Assembly (NCBI RefSeq): GCF_007990225.1
Contig: NZ_BJWF01000018.1
Location: forward strand, 1 to 48,049
Source of the DNA: Enterococcus villorum
Lineage (GTDB): Bacteria > Bacillota > Bacilli > Lactobacillales > Enterococcaceae
Reading direction: 5' to 3'
DNA length: 48,049 bases
Shown here: one piece after another, positions 1-10,472 of the stretch
Position numbering within the stretch: the stretch's first letter is position 1
Layout: every line of letters starts with the position of its first letter
The notes under the pieces: generated by a model
What the model saw: the letters and a program-made list of their open reading frames with translations, nothing else
What the model was told of the DNA's origin: nothing
Database searches by the model: none
Program-made: the position numbers and the translations under genes

Positions 1-40
1 TGGATAGAGGTTGTGAAAAGGCTGGTCTGCATCAAGCAAT

Positions 41-91
41 AAGAACGAAAAGAGAAAAACAGCTTCTCATGTTTTTCCTCTGTTTGTTCTT
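41..91 (-). terminator. Imperfect hairpin downstream of adhE copy 1
   Basis: Arms at 41-60 and 71-91 pair imperfectly around a 10-base loop. On the minus strand the 3' arm is T-rich (GTTTTTCTCTTTTCG), which suits a Rho-independent terminator for the first adhE copy ending at 224. A second imperfect hairpin (about 110-156, CCCC/GGGG ends) lies between it and the gene but lacks a T-tail. Which one acts is not decidable here. Confidence 0.35.
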
Positions 92-223
92 ATTGACACA
101 GATATTGTATCCCCAAAAGTTTGATCAAAATAAGAACTTTTTGGGGGTAGCTCAACATATCTAAATCGTCAAACAAAAGTATTCTTTACTTTTTATCTCA
201 CGTTCATTTTTTATTCTGCAGAA

Positions 224-2820
224 TTAACCGTTGTAGGCATTAAGAATAATTTGTTTTAATTCACTGATCAATGGTTCTTTTGGATTGGCTGTTGTACACT
301 GATCTTCATAAGCAAATTCTGCCATGCGATCAACCGTTAAGTCTAATTTTTTTTCGTTACACCTTGTGTTTTTAGATTCATAGCAATTCCGACTGACTTT
401 CCTAATTCATAAACAGCCGTTGCTAATGCTTCAACTAATTCTTCGGTTGTTTGGCCATTTAACCCTAAGAATTTCGCAATATCTGCGTAATCTTTATCCG
501 CACGGAAATAATCATATTTTGGAAATATTGCATGTTTTTGCGGGTTTTTGGCATTGTAACGAATCACATGCGGTAACAAAATAGCGTTCGTTCGACCATG
601 TGGGATCCCATATTCTCCACCAATTGTATGTGAAACAGAATGACAAATACCTAAAAAAGCATTTGCAACAGCCATACCAGCTAAAGTCGATGAATTGTGA
701 ATAATTTCACATGATTCCATATCAGGTGTTCTCACTGATTTTTCTAAATAGTTAAAGACTAACTTAATGGCTTGTAAACTTAATCCACGTGTGTAGTCAG
801 AAGCCATGACAGAAACATACGATTCAATAGCATGGGTTAGTATATCCATTCCACTGTCCGCTCTAACCGAAGCTGGGATTGATAGGACAAATTGTGGATC
901 AATGATTGCGACATTTGGTATCAATGCATAGTCTGCTAATGGGTATTTCACATGTGTATCACTATCCGTAATAACCGCAAATGGTGTGACTTCAGAGCCC
1001 GTTCCTGATATGGTGGGAATACATACAAATTGTGTCTTTTCTGGTTTGCTAAACTTATACGTTCGTTTTCTTATATCCATAAATTTTCGTTTTGCAGCTG
1101 CAAAGGAAGTCTCAGGATATTCATAAAAGATTCGCATGGCTTTCGCCGCATCCATTACTGATCCACCACCTAAAGCAATCACTGTATCTGGTTTAAAATC
1201 AACCATCACTTTTGTTCCGGCATAGACCGTATTTGTTGATGGGTTAGATTCCACATCAGAGAACACTACGATTTTTACGTCATTTTTACGTCTTATAAGA
1301 ACTTCATGAACCGTGTCGCAATAACCGAGTTGAGCGACATCTGAATCACAAACGATCATGACACGTTCGACGTTTTCCATTTCCTCTAAATACATGAGAG
1401 CATTTTTTTCAAAGAAGATTTTTGGTGGCAATTTGAACCATTGCATATTGTTTCTTCGTTTGGCGATGGTTTTAACATTGATCAAGTTCACAGCAGAAAC
1501 ATTTCGTGATACGGAATTTTTCCCATAAGACCCACACCCTAATGTTAACGAAGGAATCATTTCGTTGTAGATATTTCCAATACCACCTTGTGCGGATGGT
1601 GTGTTTACTAAGATACGGCATGTTTTCATACGTAGACCAAATGCTAGTTGCAAGTCCTTGTTTTCAGTGTGGATAACGGCTGTGTGTCCTAAACCACCAA
1701 GACTTAGCATCTCTTCACATAATTCAAATGCCTGTTCCGTTGAACTTGCTTTTACCATTGCTAATACTGGGGAATGTTTCTCTCTTGAGAGGGGGTACTC
1801 TACACCAATGCCTGCCAATTCAGCAATCAGCATTTTTGTACCATTTGGGACCTTTAGTCCAGCTAATTTTGCAATTTCCATCGCAGAGTGCCCAACGATC
1901 GCAGGATTTACAGCGTATTTTCCTTCGTTCATGACAACCTTTTCTAATTTACTTAATTCATTTGACTGTATAAAATAGACTTGGTGTGCTTGAAATTCTG
2001 CTTTAACTGCTTCATAAACTTCTTTGTCCACAATTACTGCTTGCTCAGATGCACACATCATTCCATTATCAAATGTTTTGGAAACAATTAAATCATTGAC
2101 TGCTTGTTTAATTTTTGCTTTTTTTTCAATATACGCTGGGACATTACCAGGACCTATCCCTAAGGCTGGTTTTCCTGTGGAATAAGCGGATTTAACTACT
2201 CCAGACTCACCAGTTGCTAAAACAATCGCTATCCCTGGATGGTTCATTAATATGGAGGTAGCTTCACTTGATGGATGTTCAATCCATTGAATACAGCTTT
2301 CTGGTGCACCTGCTGCAATCGCTGCATCATGAACTATGCGTGCTGCTTTTGCACAACATTTTTGTGCCGATGGATGGAAGGAAAAAATAATGGGGTTGCG
2401 TGTTTTCAAAGCGATGATTGCTTTAAAAATTGTTGTAGAAGTTGGGTTCGTTGTTGGCGTTACTCCACAAACCACGCCTACTGGTTCAGCAACCTCGATC
2501 AACCCTCTTTGCTTGTCTTCATTAATAACACCAACTGTTTTGTCGTGTTTGATGCTATTCCAAATATATTCTGAAGCATACTTATTTTTGATTGCCTTAT
2601 CTTCATATATACCTCGTCCTGTTTCTTCAACTGCTAGTTTTGCAAGTGGCATATGCTGACCTAAAGCAGCCATCGCCATTTCATGAACAATATGATCTAC
2701 TTTTTCTTGAGTAAAACTTTCCATTATTTTGAGTGCTTGATGTGCTTTTGTTGCCAACCTATCGATCGTTGCGTGTACATTCATTATTTCAGGTTGTTCA
2801 TCTTTCGTTTTTTTAGCCAT
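224..2820 (-). pseudogene. adhE: adhE copy 1: bifunctional acetaldehyde-CoA/alcohol dehydrogenase with 3' frameshift
   Basis: The family reduces acetyl-CoA to acetaldehyde and then ethanol with NADH in the cytoplasm. An N-terminal aldehyde dehydrogenase half carries the catalytic Cys near residue 256 (DNGMMCASEQ), and a C-terminal iron-dependent alcohol dehydrogenase half follows. The start is the ATG at 2820, with GAGGAG about 7 bases upstream. A GTG at 2838 is in frame but lies upstream of this RBS. The frame ends early, after QGVTKKN, at 343. The missing family tail (LDLTVDRMAEF to LNAYNG) is encoded in another frame down to a stop at 224. The frames join if the A8 tract at 347-354 had nine A's, which would give 865 aa. 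Compared with the neighbouring copy it differs at otherwise conserved spots: ATGG becomes ATGE in the aldehyde dehydrogenase half, PTTSGTGSE becomes PTISGTGSE, and AHKIGG becomes SHTIGG. It may be a decaying duplicate. An enzyme lacking only the last 40 residues may still be made. Confidence 0.88.
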
Positions 2821-2873
2821 TCTACTTCTCCTCTTCACAACTCATATTTTTTTATTCTTTCATTTATGGGGAA

Positions 2874-2902
2874 ATAATACGTGAATCACTAAAAAATGTA
2901 AA
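2874..2902 (-). promoter_or_regulatory. Promoter of adhE copy 1
   Basis: Read on the minus strand, TTTACA (2902-2897) and TATTAT (2879-2874) are separated by exactly 17 bases. This matches the sigma-70/SigA consensus well and has the same architecture as the promoter of copy 2. It lies 54 bases upstream of the ATG at 2820. Confidence 0.75.
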
Positions 2903-2911
2903 TCAATTATT

Positions 2912-2926
2912 TGTGATTTTTTCACA
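2912..2926. promoter_or_regulatory. Rex-like operator with short spacer
   Basis: TGTGA-TTTTT-TCACA is a palindrome nine bases upstream of the -35 box. It resembles the binding site of Rex, the NADH/NAD-sensing repressor that commonly controls adhE. The usual spacing between the TGTGA and TCACA half-sites is six bases, as in the site of copy 2. Here it is five, which would change the helical phasing and may weaken binding. That Rex binds here is inferred from family knowledge. Confidence 0.6.
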
Positions 2927-2998
2927 TTTGGCTTTTCTTAAAAAAAAATTAATATATAACTTAAGTTTTATATAGAAAATCAATACGACATAAAGAAA

Positions 2999-3041
2999 CC
3001 GACCATCAAAAGTAGCTATTTTCTCTACTTTTGATGGTCGG
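2999..3041 (-). terminator. Terminator after adhE copy 2
   Basis: A perfect 17-bp stem (CCGACCATCAAAAGTAG with its complement) with a 9-base loop is followed on the minus strand by TTTCTTT. It sits 36 bases past the stop of the intact adhE and before the promoter of copy 1, so the two copies are probably transcribed separately. Confidence 0.85.
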
Positions 3042-3076
3042 TATTTTCCTTAAATGACATTTAAAAGGCGTAAAAA

Positions 3077-5698
3077 TTACCCGTTATAAGCATCAATAAT
3101 AATTTGTTTCAATTCGCTAATTAATGGTTCTTTTGGATTAGCTGTTGTACATTGATCTTCATAAGCAAGTTCTGCCATGCGATCAACCGTTAAATCTAAT
3201 GTTTCTTGTGTGACACCTTGTGCTTTCAAGCTCATATCGATTCCGACTGATTTTCCTAACTCATAAACAGCAGTTGCCAATGCTTCGACTAGTTCAGCTG
3301 TTGTGTTCCCTTTTAACCCTAAGAATTTTGCAATATCTGCATAATCTGTATCGGCACGGAAGTAATCATATTTAGGGAACATTGCGTGTTTTTGTGGATC
3401 TTTGGCATTGTAACGGATGATATGCGGTAAAAGAATCGCATTTGTACGTCCATGAGGAATACCATATTCACCACCGATTTTATGTGCCACTGAGTGACAA
3501 ATACCTAGGAATGCATTGGCAAAAGCCATACCTGCCATCGTAGACGCATTATGCATCTTTTCACGTGATTCCATGTCAGGTGTTTTCACTGATTTTTCTA
3601 GGTAGTCAAAGACTAACTTGATAGCTTGTAAGCTCAATCCACGTGTATAGTCAGAAGCCATAACAGAAACATATGATTCAATGGCATGAGTTAATACATC
3701 CATTCCAGTGTCTGCTGTAACAGAAGCTGGCACAGACATGACAAACTGTGGGTCAACGATTGCGACATCTGGTGTCAATGCATAGTCTGCTAATGGATAT
3801 TTCACATGTGTATCACTATCCGTAATAACCGCAAATGGTGTAACTTCAGAACCAGTTCCTGATGTAGTTGGAATACATACAAATTGTGTTTTTTCTGGTT
3901 TATCGATTTTATACGTACGTTTACGGATATCTAAGAATTTTTGTTTTGCTCCAAAGAATGATGTATCTGGGTGCTCATAGAACATCCACATGCCTTTTGC
4001 TGCATCCATCGCTGATCCACCACCTAAAGCAATCACTGTGTCAGGTTTAAAATCAGCCATCATTTTCGTACCAGCGTAAACTGTATTTGTTGATGGGTTT
4101 GGCTCTACGTCTGAGAATACTTCAATTTTCACGTCATTTTTACGTCTAGCAAGTACTTCACGAACCGTATCGCAGTAGCCAAATTGTACCATACCTGGAT
4201 CACAAACGATCATGACACGTTCCACATTTTCCATTTTCTCTAAATACATAAGAGAATTTTTTTCAAAGAAGATTTTTGGTGGTAATTTAAACCATTGCAT
4301 ATTGTTTCTCCGTTTCGCTACAGTTTTAACGTTGATCAAGTTCACAGCAGAAACATTTCGTGAAACAGAATTTTTCCCGTATGAACCACAACCAAGTGTC
4401 AATGATGGAATCATTTCGTTGTAGATATTTCCAATACCACCTTCTGCAGATGGAGTATTCACTAGAATACGGCAAGCTTTCATGCGTAGACCAAATGCTA
4501 GTTGTAAGTCTTCATTTTCCGTATGGATAACAGCTGTATGCCCTAAACCACCTAAATCAAGCATTGCTTCACATTTTTGTAAGGCATCTTCTGTATTATT
4601 CGCTTTGATCATTGCCAAGACTGGTGAAAGTTTTTCTCTTGAAAGTGGGTATTTTGCTCCTACACCATCAAGTTCAGCAATTAACAATTTCGTTCCTTCT
4701 GGTACGTTGATGCCTGCTAATTTTGCAATGTCCATTGCCGAATGCCCAACAATTGCAGGATTTACGGCATATTTTTCTTCATTCATGACTGCATCTTCAA
4801 GTTTTTGTAATTCTTTTTCTTTTACAACATATACTTGATGTGCTTCAAATTCTGCTTTGACTGCTGCATAAACTTCTTTATCCACAATGACAGCTTGTTC
4901 AGAAGCACAAATCATTCCGTTGTCAAAAGTTTTGGAAACAATTAGATCATTCACTGCTCGTTTAATTTTTGCTGTTTTTTCAATATATGCTGGAACATTA
5001 CCAGGGCCTACGCCTAAAGCTGGTTTTCCAGTAGAGTAAGCTGCTTTGACCATCCCTGCACCACCTGTTGCTAAAACAATTGCAATCCCAGGATGGTTCA
5101 TTAATAAACCAGTTGCTTCAATAGATGGGTGCTCAATCCATTGAATACAGTTTTCTGGTGCTCCTGCTGCAATCGCTGCATCACGAACTACACGTGCTGC
5201 TTCTGCTGAACATTTTTGTGCCGATGGATGGAAAGCAAAAACGATTGGATTACGTGTTTTCAAGGCGATCATTGCTTTAAAAATCGTTGTAGAAGTTGGG
5301 TTTGTAGTTGGTGTTACTCCACAAACTACGCCAACTGGCTCAGCAATCTCGATCAAGCCTTTTTGCTTATCTTCATTGATAACGCCAACTGTTTTATCGT
5401 GTTTAATGCTATTCCAAATGTATTCTGAAGCATACATATTCTTAATTGCTTTATCTTCGTAAATACCTCGTCCTGTTTCTTCAACTGCCATTTTTGCAAG
5501 TGGCATATGCTGATCTAAAGCAGCCATTGCCATTTCATGAACAATATGATCTACTTTTTCTTGATCGAAACTTTCCATTTCTTTTAGTGCTTGATTTGCT
5601 TTTGTTGCCAATTCATCAATCATCGCTTGTACGTCAATTGTTTTTGGCTGTTCCTTATCCATCGCTTTATCTACTGCTTTATCCATTACTTTAACCAT
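3077..5698 (-). CDS. adhE: Bifunctional acetaldehyde-CoA/alcohol dehydrogenase (intact copy)
   Basis: A full-length 873-residue AdhE. The N-terminal half (about residues 20-460) is the CoA-acylating aldehyde dehydrogenase with catalytic Cys264 in DNGMICASEQ. The C-terminal half is an iron-type alcohol dehydrogenase with the NAD-binding GGGSAMDAAK, the GTGSEVTPF motif and the metal-binding stretch HSVAHKIGG...IPHGRTNA. It regenerates NAD during mixed-acid fermentation by making ethanol, and the family assembles into spirosome filaments. The start is the ATG at 5698, with AGGAGG 6-7 bases upstream. An in-frame upstream ATG at 5725 lies before this RBS and is less likely. The N-terminus carries an odd stretch of repeated MDK units (residues 5-15) absent from copy 1. 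Regulation is probably by Rex through the palindrome at 5800-5815. Confidence 0.97.
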   Translation of the reverse strand: MVKVMDKAVDKAMDKEQPKTIDVQAMIDELATKANQALKEMESFDQEKVDHIVHEMAMAALDQHMPLAKMAVEETGRGIYEDKAIKNMYASEYIWNSIKHDKTVGVINEDKQKGLIEIAEPVGVVCGVTPTTNPTSTTIFKAMIALKTRNPIVFAFHPSAQKCSAEAARVVRDAAIAAGAPENCIQWIEHPSIEATGLLMNHPGIAIVLATGGAGMVKAAYSTGKPALGVGPGNVPAYIEKTAKIKRAVNDLIVSKTFDNGMICASEQAVIVDKEVYAAVKAEFEAHQVYVVKEKELQKLEDAVMNEEKYAVNPAIVGHSAMDIAKLAGINVPEGTKLLIAELDGVGAKYPLSREKLSPVLAMIKANNTEDALQKCEAMLDLGGLGHTAVIHTENEDLQLAFGLRMKACRILVNTPSAEGGIGNIYNEMIPSLTLGCGSYGKNSVSRNVSAVNLINVKTVAKRRNNMQWFKLPPKIFFEKNSLMYLEKMENVERVMIVCDPGMVQFGYCDTVREVLARRKNDVKIEVFSDVEPNPSTNTVYAGTKMMADFKPDTVIALGGGSAMDAAKGMWMFYEHPDTSFFGAKQKFLDIRKRTYKIDKPEKTQFVCIPTTSGTGSEVTPFAVITDSDTHVKYPLADYALTPDVAIVDPQFVMSVPASVTADTGMDVLTHAIESYVSVMASDYTRGLSLQAIKLVFDYLEKSVKTPDMESREKMHNASTMAGMAFANAFLGICHSVAHKIGGEYGIPHGRTNAILLPHIIRYNAKDPQKHAMFPKYDYFRADTDYADIAKFLGLKGNTTAELVEALATAVYELGKSVGIDMSLKAQGVTQETLDLTVDRMAELAYEDQCTTANPKEPLISELKQIIIDAYNG

Positions 5699-5763
5699 TG
5701 TTTTCCTCCTACTTGAATCTAGCATGTACTGTTTCGTTATTTTGTTAACTTATTCACATGATT

Positions 5764-5792
5764 ATCATACAACAATTATTTTTCTATGTAAA
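5764..5792 (-). promoter_or_regulatory. Promoter of intact adhE
   Basis: On the minus strand, TTTACA (5792-5787) and TATGAT (5769-5764) are spaced by 17 bases, a near-consensus vegetative promoter 66 bases upstream of the start codon. Confidence 0.8.
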
Positions 5793-5799
5793 CCATTTT

Positions 5800-5815
5800 T
5801 GTGATTTTTTTCACA
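5800..5815. promoter_or_regulatory. Rex operator of intact adhE
   Basis: TGTGA-TTTTTT-TCACA has the canonical six-base spacing of Rex sites (family consensus TTGTGAAATNNTTCACAA) and lies seven bases upstream of the -35 box. Binding by Rex would repress adhE at low NADH/NAD ratio. This is inferred from site similarity and the known control of adhE in related bacteria. Confidence 0.8.
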
Positions 5816-6181
5816 GTTTTTTTATTTTTAAAAAATTCCTTTGTTGAACTTTGTTATTCTAAGTTCATCTTTTCTTAAACATTGATAGAACCTATTTATT
5901 CAATGATTTATAAATTTTCCATTTTCTTTTAACATAAAAAAACTCTTAAAGAAAGTATTATAAAAACTAACATTATTTAAATATCTAAGTTAGGAAAAAA
6001 AGAGAAAAAACATTAATAAAGAGGAAGCGTACTACACAAAAAATTGTTTTTTAAAAGGAAATTATATGAAAAAAATAAAAGCCTGTTACTTTGATCAGTA
6101 ACCATTTATTCTTATTTTTAATACGTATTACTGAACATTTAATTGTGAAACCAAGAAAAACTATCTATGTAATAGGTACAC
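5816..6181. other. Intergenic region between adhE and yajC
   Basis: About 365 bases of very AT-rich DNA with no convincing gene. On the plus strand an 11-codon frame (6066-6101, MKKIKACYFDQ) follows AAAAGGA by about seven bases. Its end overlaps a short GTTACT/AGTAAC hairpin (6085-6102). On the minus strand that hairpin is followed by a T-rich run, so it may be a second weak terminator after yajC. I would not call the short frame a gene. Confidence 0.5.
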
Positions 6182-6230
6182 AAAAAAACAATCACTATGA
6201 ATGTTTTTGATTCATTAGTGATTGTTTTTT
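6182..6230. terminator. Bidirectional terminator downstream of yajC
   Basis: A stem of about 20 bp (AAAAAACAATCACTA...TAGTGATTGTTTTTT) with one bulged base lies 31 bases past the yajC stop. A-tract and T-tract flanks give a U-tail on either strand. Confidence 0.8.
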
Positions 6231-6260
6231 CAGCTTATTTTAACTAAGAACAGAAAAAAA

Positions 6261-6659
6261 TTATTTCTCCTTATCTTCTTCTGTTTTTTCAATCGCATCT
6301 GAGATTTCTTCGTTTACTTCTGTCGTCTTTTTTTCTTGGGGTTGATCTGATTCTGCTGAAGTAGGTGTAACGACCTCACTTGAACCAGTAGTCCCAGGTT
6401 TTACTGTTTTGATTGCTGCTCGATCGTACTCTAAGAAAATCCCTTCACAGTCTAAAACAACCGTACGTTTTTCATTATCGATCTCTGAAACAACGCCATG
6501 TAAACCACCGATAGTCACAACTTCATCGCCTGGTTTCATACTATCTAGTAAATTTTGGCGTTCTTGTTGTTGTTTCTTTTGTGTACGTGACATAAAATAC
6601 CACATGGCTAAAAGAGCGACGAACATAGCTAACATTGGTAATGATCCCATTTTTTTCAC
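6261..6659 (-). CDS. yajC: Preprotein translocase subunit YajC
   Basis: This small membrane protein accompanies SecDF at the Sec translocon. There is one N-terminal transmembrane helix (about residues 5-23), then a basic stretch and the YajC core with the family motif MKPGDEVVTIGGLHGVV. An acidic, Glu/Lys-rich C-terminal tail follows. At 132 residues it is a little longer than average because of that tail. The start has GTGAGGTG about seven bases upstream. It lies 83 bases downstream of tgt on the same strand, the normal Firmicute order, with adhE following as in other enterococci. Confidence 0.95.
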   Translation of the reverse strand: MKKMGSLPMLAMFVALLAMWYFMSRTQKKQQQERQNLLDSMKPGDEVVTIGGLHGVVSEIDNEKRTVVLDCEGIFLEYDRAAIKTVKPGTTGSSEVVTPTSAESDQPQEKKTTEVNEEISDAIEKTEEDKEK

Positions 6660-6742
6660 CTCACTAACATGTATCTACAAACTTAACTTTAGCAGAAAAT
6701 ATCTTTAGACACTAGTTTTTTACATAAATTTTGATAAAAAGA

Positions 6743-7888
<1,146 letters not shown>

Positions 7889-8094
7889 TCAATTCCCTAC
7901 TTTCTCTATAATAATCACATTGACAACTCCCACCATCATAATCTTTCTAGGTGTTTTTTGCAAGACTTCTTCGATCCACCTCCTTTCATTTATCCTTCTT
8001 TTAAAAAAAACTTCGATAACAAGCAAAAGTTCAAAAGAGCAAAAATACGGCTTCTTTGTTATACTTGTTTCATTAATAAAAAGGAGGGAAACTA

Positions 8095-8790
8095 ATGTTA
8101 TCTTCGAAAGAGCTGAAGCAACAAGCAAAAGACAGTTTAAAAGGACGCTGGGGACAAGCAGTATTATTAAATCTAATTCCTACATTGATTGCCATTGCTA
8201 TTATTATAATTATTGCTATTCCGATTGCTTTATTATTAGCTAATTCTTATAGCGATCCTTCAACCACACAAGACATGGCAAACAATATGAGTAACGGCAC
8301 ATCTGGCGGTGGTGGAATCTTTTCTGGTGTTATTAGCGCTTTATTTATGAGTGGTATTTCATGGACTTATTTAGATATCTTGCGTGGGACGAAAACACAA
8401 ATTGTACCTTTTAAAGATGCTTTTCGTGGTTTTAGCAAACTATTTATCGGTGGAGTGATTTTATTAGCCATTTTAATAGCCATCTTCACGAGTTTATGGG
8501 CACTATTACTTGTCATTCCTGGTATTATCAAGAGTTATTCTTACTCACAAAGCTACTTTATCTACTATGATGTTGTAACGGAAACAGGAGAAAAACCAAA
8601 AGTTTTAGATACCATTACTGCTAGCCGTAAATTAATGAACGGTTACAAAGGTAAACTATTCTGGTTAGATCTTTCTTTTATCGGTTGGCATCTTCTTGCC
8701 TTATTAACAGCTGGCATCGGCTATTTATGGTTAAACCCTTATATTACTGCGACAAAAGCAGCCTTTTATGAACAATTACCAAAAAATTAA
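8095..8790 (+). CDS. DUF975 family integral membrane protein
   Basis: A 231-residue protein with the typical DUF975 start (short cytoplasmic helix, RWGQAVLLNLIP) followed by four or more hydrophobic segments (about 24-50, 80-100, 120-150, 195-220). A glycine-rich extracytoplasmic loop (SGGGGG) lies near residue 70. The family has no established biochemical role. The RBS AAGGAGGG is excellent and fixes the start. It is transcribed divergently from tgt and followed by its own terminator. It marks the left edge of the accessory block that separates tgt from queA. Confidence 0.85.
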   Translation: MLSSKELKQQAKDSLKGRWGQAVLLNLIPTLIAIAIIIIIAIPIALLLANSYSDPSTTQDMANNMSNGTSGGGGIFSGVISALFMSGISWTYLDILRGTKTQIVPFKDAFRGFSKLFIGGVILLAILIAIFTSLWALLLVIPGIIKSYSYSQSYFIYYDVVTETGEKPKVLDTITASRKLMNGYKGKLFWLDLSFIGWHLLALLTAGIGYLWLNPYITATKAAFYEQLPKN

Positions 8791-8813
8791 ATAATAAAAA
8801 ATGAAGCTGAGAT

Positions 8814-8849
8814 AAACACCCATGTGGACTATGATCCTCATGGGTGTTT
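8814..8849 (+). terminator. Terminator after DUF975 gene
   Basis: The 11-bp perfect stem AAACACCCATG/CATGGGTGTTT sits inside a longer imperfect stem whose outer arms are AAAAAATGA...TCATTTTTT. The T-run at 8861-8867 serves the plus strand. The A-run on the other side could serve the convergent PepSY-type gene. Confidence 0.7.
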
Positions 8850-8880
8850 GTGCCATGCTCATTTTTTATCTGCTAAACTA

Positions 8881-9498
8881 TTAATTAACTAATTGCTTGA
8901 CTGAATCTACCAAAATATTCCCTGTATAGGCATCAACATTGACGTTCCTTTCCCGCCCCATTTCTTTGACCATCACTACCCAGTAGGTTCTATCTTCATT
9001 TTTCTCCAGACTCCACTTAGCAACTTGTCCTTTATTTATATACTTTTCAACAATTTTAGTAATTTCTGATAAATCTTTTAAATTTTTGATATTGTTGCTT
9101 TCTTCGGATCGCTCGATAATCGCTTGTTTGTTGTTCTTTAGATTTCCGATCTGCTTTTTTTTTACGTTAGTAGTTTTAGTAGAAATTTCTAAATTATACT
9201 CTTTTTTTTCATCTTTGCCGGAGATTTTATAGTAATAGGGGCCAAATTTTTTATCGACTTCAATTGATGTGATCACTTTACTTGGATAATGTGCTTGATA
9301 AGTTTTAAGTGCTTCTTTTAGTGATACATTAAATTGCTCGCATTTCTTAGCTGATTCGCTAGGAGTAGACAAATCAGTTGTACGGACAATATTCAATTCT
9401 TCCTTGTAAGTTTCATTAGGTACATAAAAAGCGAACATCACCAGTATTCCTAAAAAGAAACTACTTAAGACAACAAAACACCACATAACTAACTTCAT
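8881..9498 (-). CDS. Membrane-anchored PepSY-domain protein
   Basis: 205 residues with one N-terminal transmembrane anchor (about 5-25) and no lipobox. The extracytoplasmic part shows two PepSY-like units. One is near residues 58-105 (SLKEALKTYQAHYP...YYYKISG...YNLEIS). The other is near 145-200 and ends with the typical NVDAYTGNILVD. PepSY domains are often linked to peptidase inhibition or cell-surface regulation, but no specific role can be assigned. The start is supported by AAAGGAGT about eight bases upstream. It stands alone, convergent with the DUF975 gene. Confidence 0.8.
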   Translation of the reverse strand: MKLVMWCFVVLSSFFLGILVMFAFYVPNETYKEELNIVRTTDLSTPSESAKKCEQFNVSLKEALKTYQAHYPSKVITSIEVDKKFGPYYYKISGKDEKKEYNLEISTKTTNVKKKQIGNLKNNKQAIIERSEESNNIKNLKDLSEITKIVEKYINKGQVAKWSLEKNEDRTYWVVMVKEMGRERNVNVDAYTGNILVDSVKQLVN

Positions 9499-9570
9499 TT
9501 TTTTACTCCTTTGTGATTGATTTGTTAAGTGATATACATTTTGAGCTGAAAATCCCTTTTATAGGAGTTT

Positions 9571-9601
9571 GAGGCTGGCACAATTAACTTGTTCCAGCCT
9601 C
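9571..9601. repeat. Enterococcal-type GGCTGG hairpin
   Basis: GAGGCTGGCACAA pairs with TTGTTCCAGCCTC with one mismatch and a 5-base loop. No T-run follows on either strand, so it is not an obvious terminator. It resembles the hairpins at 35481 and 36554, suggesting a dispersed repeat or terminator family. Confidence 0.6.
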
Positions 9602-9717
9602 ATTGAGAGAGTATAAGAGATAAAGCAGATAATATATATCCCTATGTGTTTATTCTACCTATTTTTCCAAAACTATTTTCTTTATTTTTTTCTGATTTAA
9701 TGATAAATAAAGAAAAA

Positions 9718-9758
9718 AACATATTAGAAAAGCTCCCCCAGTGCTTTTCTAATATGTT
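9718..9758 (-). terminator. Terminator after ohr
   Basis: A perfect 16-bp stem (AACATATTAGAAAAGC and complement) with a 9-base loop is followed on the minus strand by TTTTTTTCTTT. It lies 43 bases past the ohr stop. Confidence 0.9.
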
Positions 9759-9800
9759 GTTGCTTTTAATTGTACAATTAAATCGCTCCATCAGATTACT

Positions 9801-10217
9801 TTAGAATTCTGTATCACTAACTTCTAAAGTCACTTTGACATTTCCACGTAACGCTTTAGAATAAGGACAAACCTTATCTGCTTCTTCGACAAATTTCAGT
9901 GCTTCGTCTTTTGACATCCCCTCAATAAAAATTGATAAGATAACTTCTATTGTAAAATTTGCGTCTCCATGATTTAATAAGGAAACATTTGCCTTTACCG
10001 AGCTAGGTTGATTGATGTTTTTTCTAGACAAAACTAATTCTAAGGCACCATTGAAACACGCACTATACGCTGCTGCAAAAAGTTCTTCTGGGTTTGTTGC
10101 TTCTATATTTTGTGAACCAGGTGCTGCCACGTCATATAAAAATTTCTTCTCTGATGAATAGATTTTACCATTACGGCCACCTGTGTTAATCGTTGCTACT
10201 TCATAAATTTTGCTCAT
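9801..10217 (-). CDS. ohr: Organic hydroperoxide resistance protein, OsmC/Ohr family
   Basis: A thiol peroxidase that reduces organic hydroperoxides in the cytoplasm. The 138 residues match the family length. Both catalytic cysteines are present, in YSACFNGAL (about 50) and VCPYSKA (about 115), giving the Ohr rather than OsmC spacing. The start is the ATG at 10217 with TGGAGAG upstream. The longer in-frame ATG at 10265 has no RBS and adds an unrelated 16 residues. It is monocistronic. No OhrR gene or obvious OhrR box was found beside it. Confidence 0.93.
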   Translation of the reverse strand: MSKIYEVATINTGGRNGKIYSSEKKFLYDVAAPGSQNIEATNPEELFAAAYSACFNGALELVLSRKNINQPSSVKANVSLLNHGDANFTIEVILSIFIEGMSKDEALKFVEEADKVCPYSKALRGNVKVTLEVSDTEF

Positions 10218-10472
10218 AGTTTTCACTCTCCAAAAATGATTGTAAATACAATGGCTGATAGCCAAGCAATCAGTATCGGCATAAAAGTTTGTATATAGGC
10301 ATGTTTCATTTTTGTTTTAGGAATAGTATGATTTGCTTATAGCAAAAGCCACTCGTATTTACCCTTTTACTATAAAGCATTATTTACTGTCATTTTTCTT
10401 AAAAAATTCGGTTTCTTCATGATTTAACAGAATTATCAATAAAGCTCGTTCTCAGACTTTAGACAAACACGA

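Noticed and set aside
1601-1978. Plus-strand open frames inside the two adhE copies (also 2275-2877, 4482-4838, 5216-5694).
   Set aside because: They lie opposite strongly conserved AdhE coding sequence, have no RBS and no recognisable protein content.
7889-8128. 79-codon minus-strand frame upstream of tgt.
   Set aside because: It runs through the promoter/RBS region of the divergent DUF975 gene and overlaps its start; no RBS or family match.
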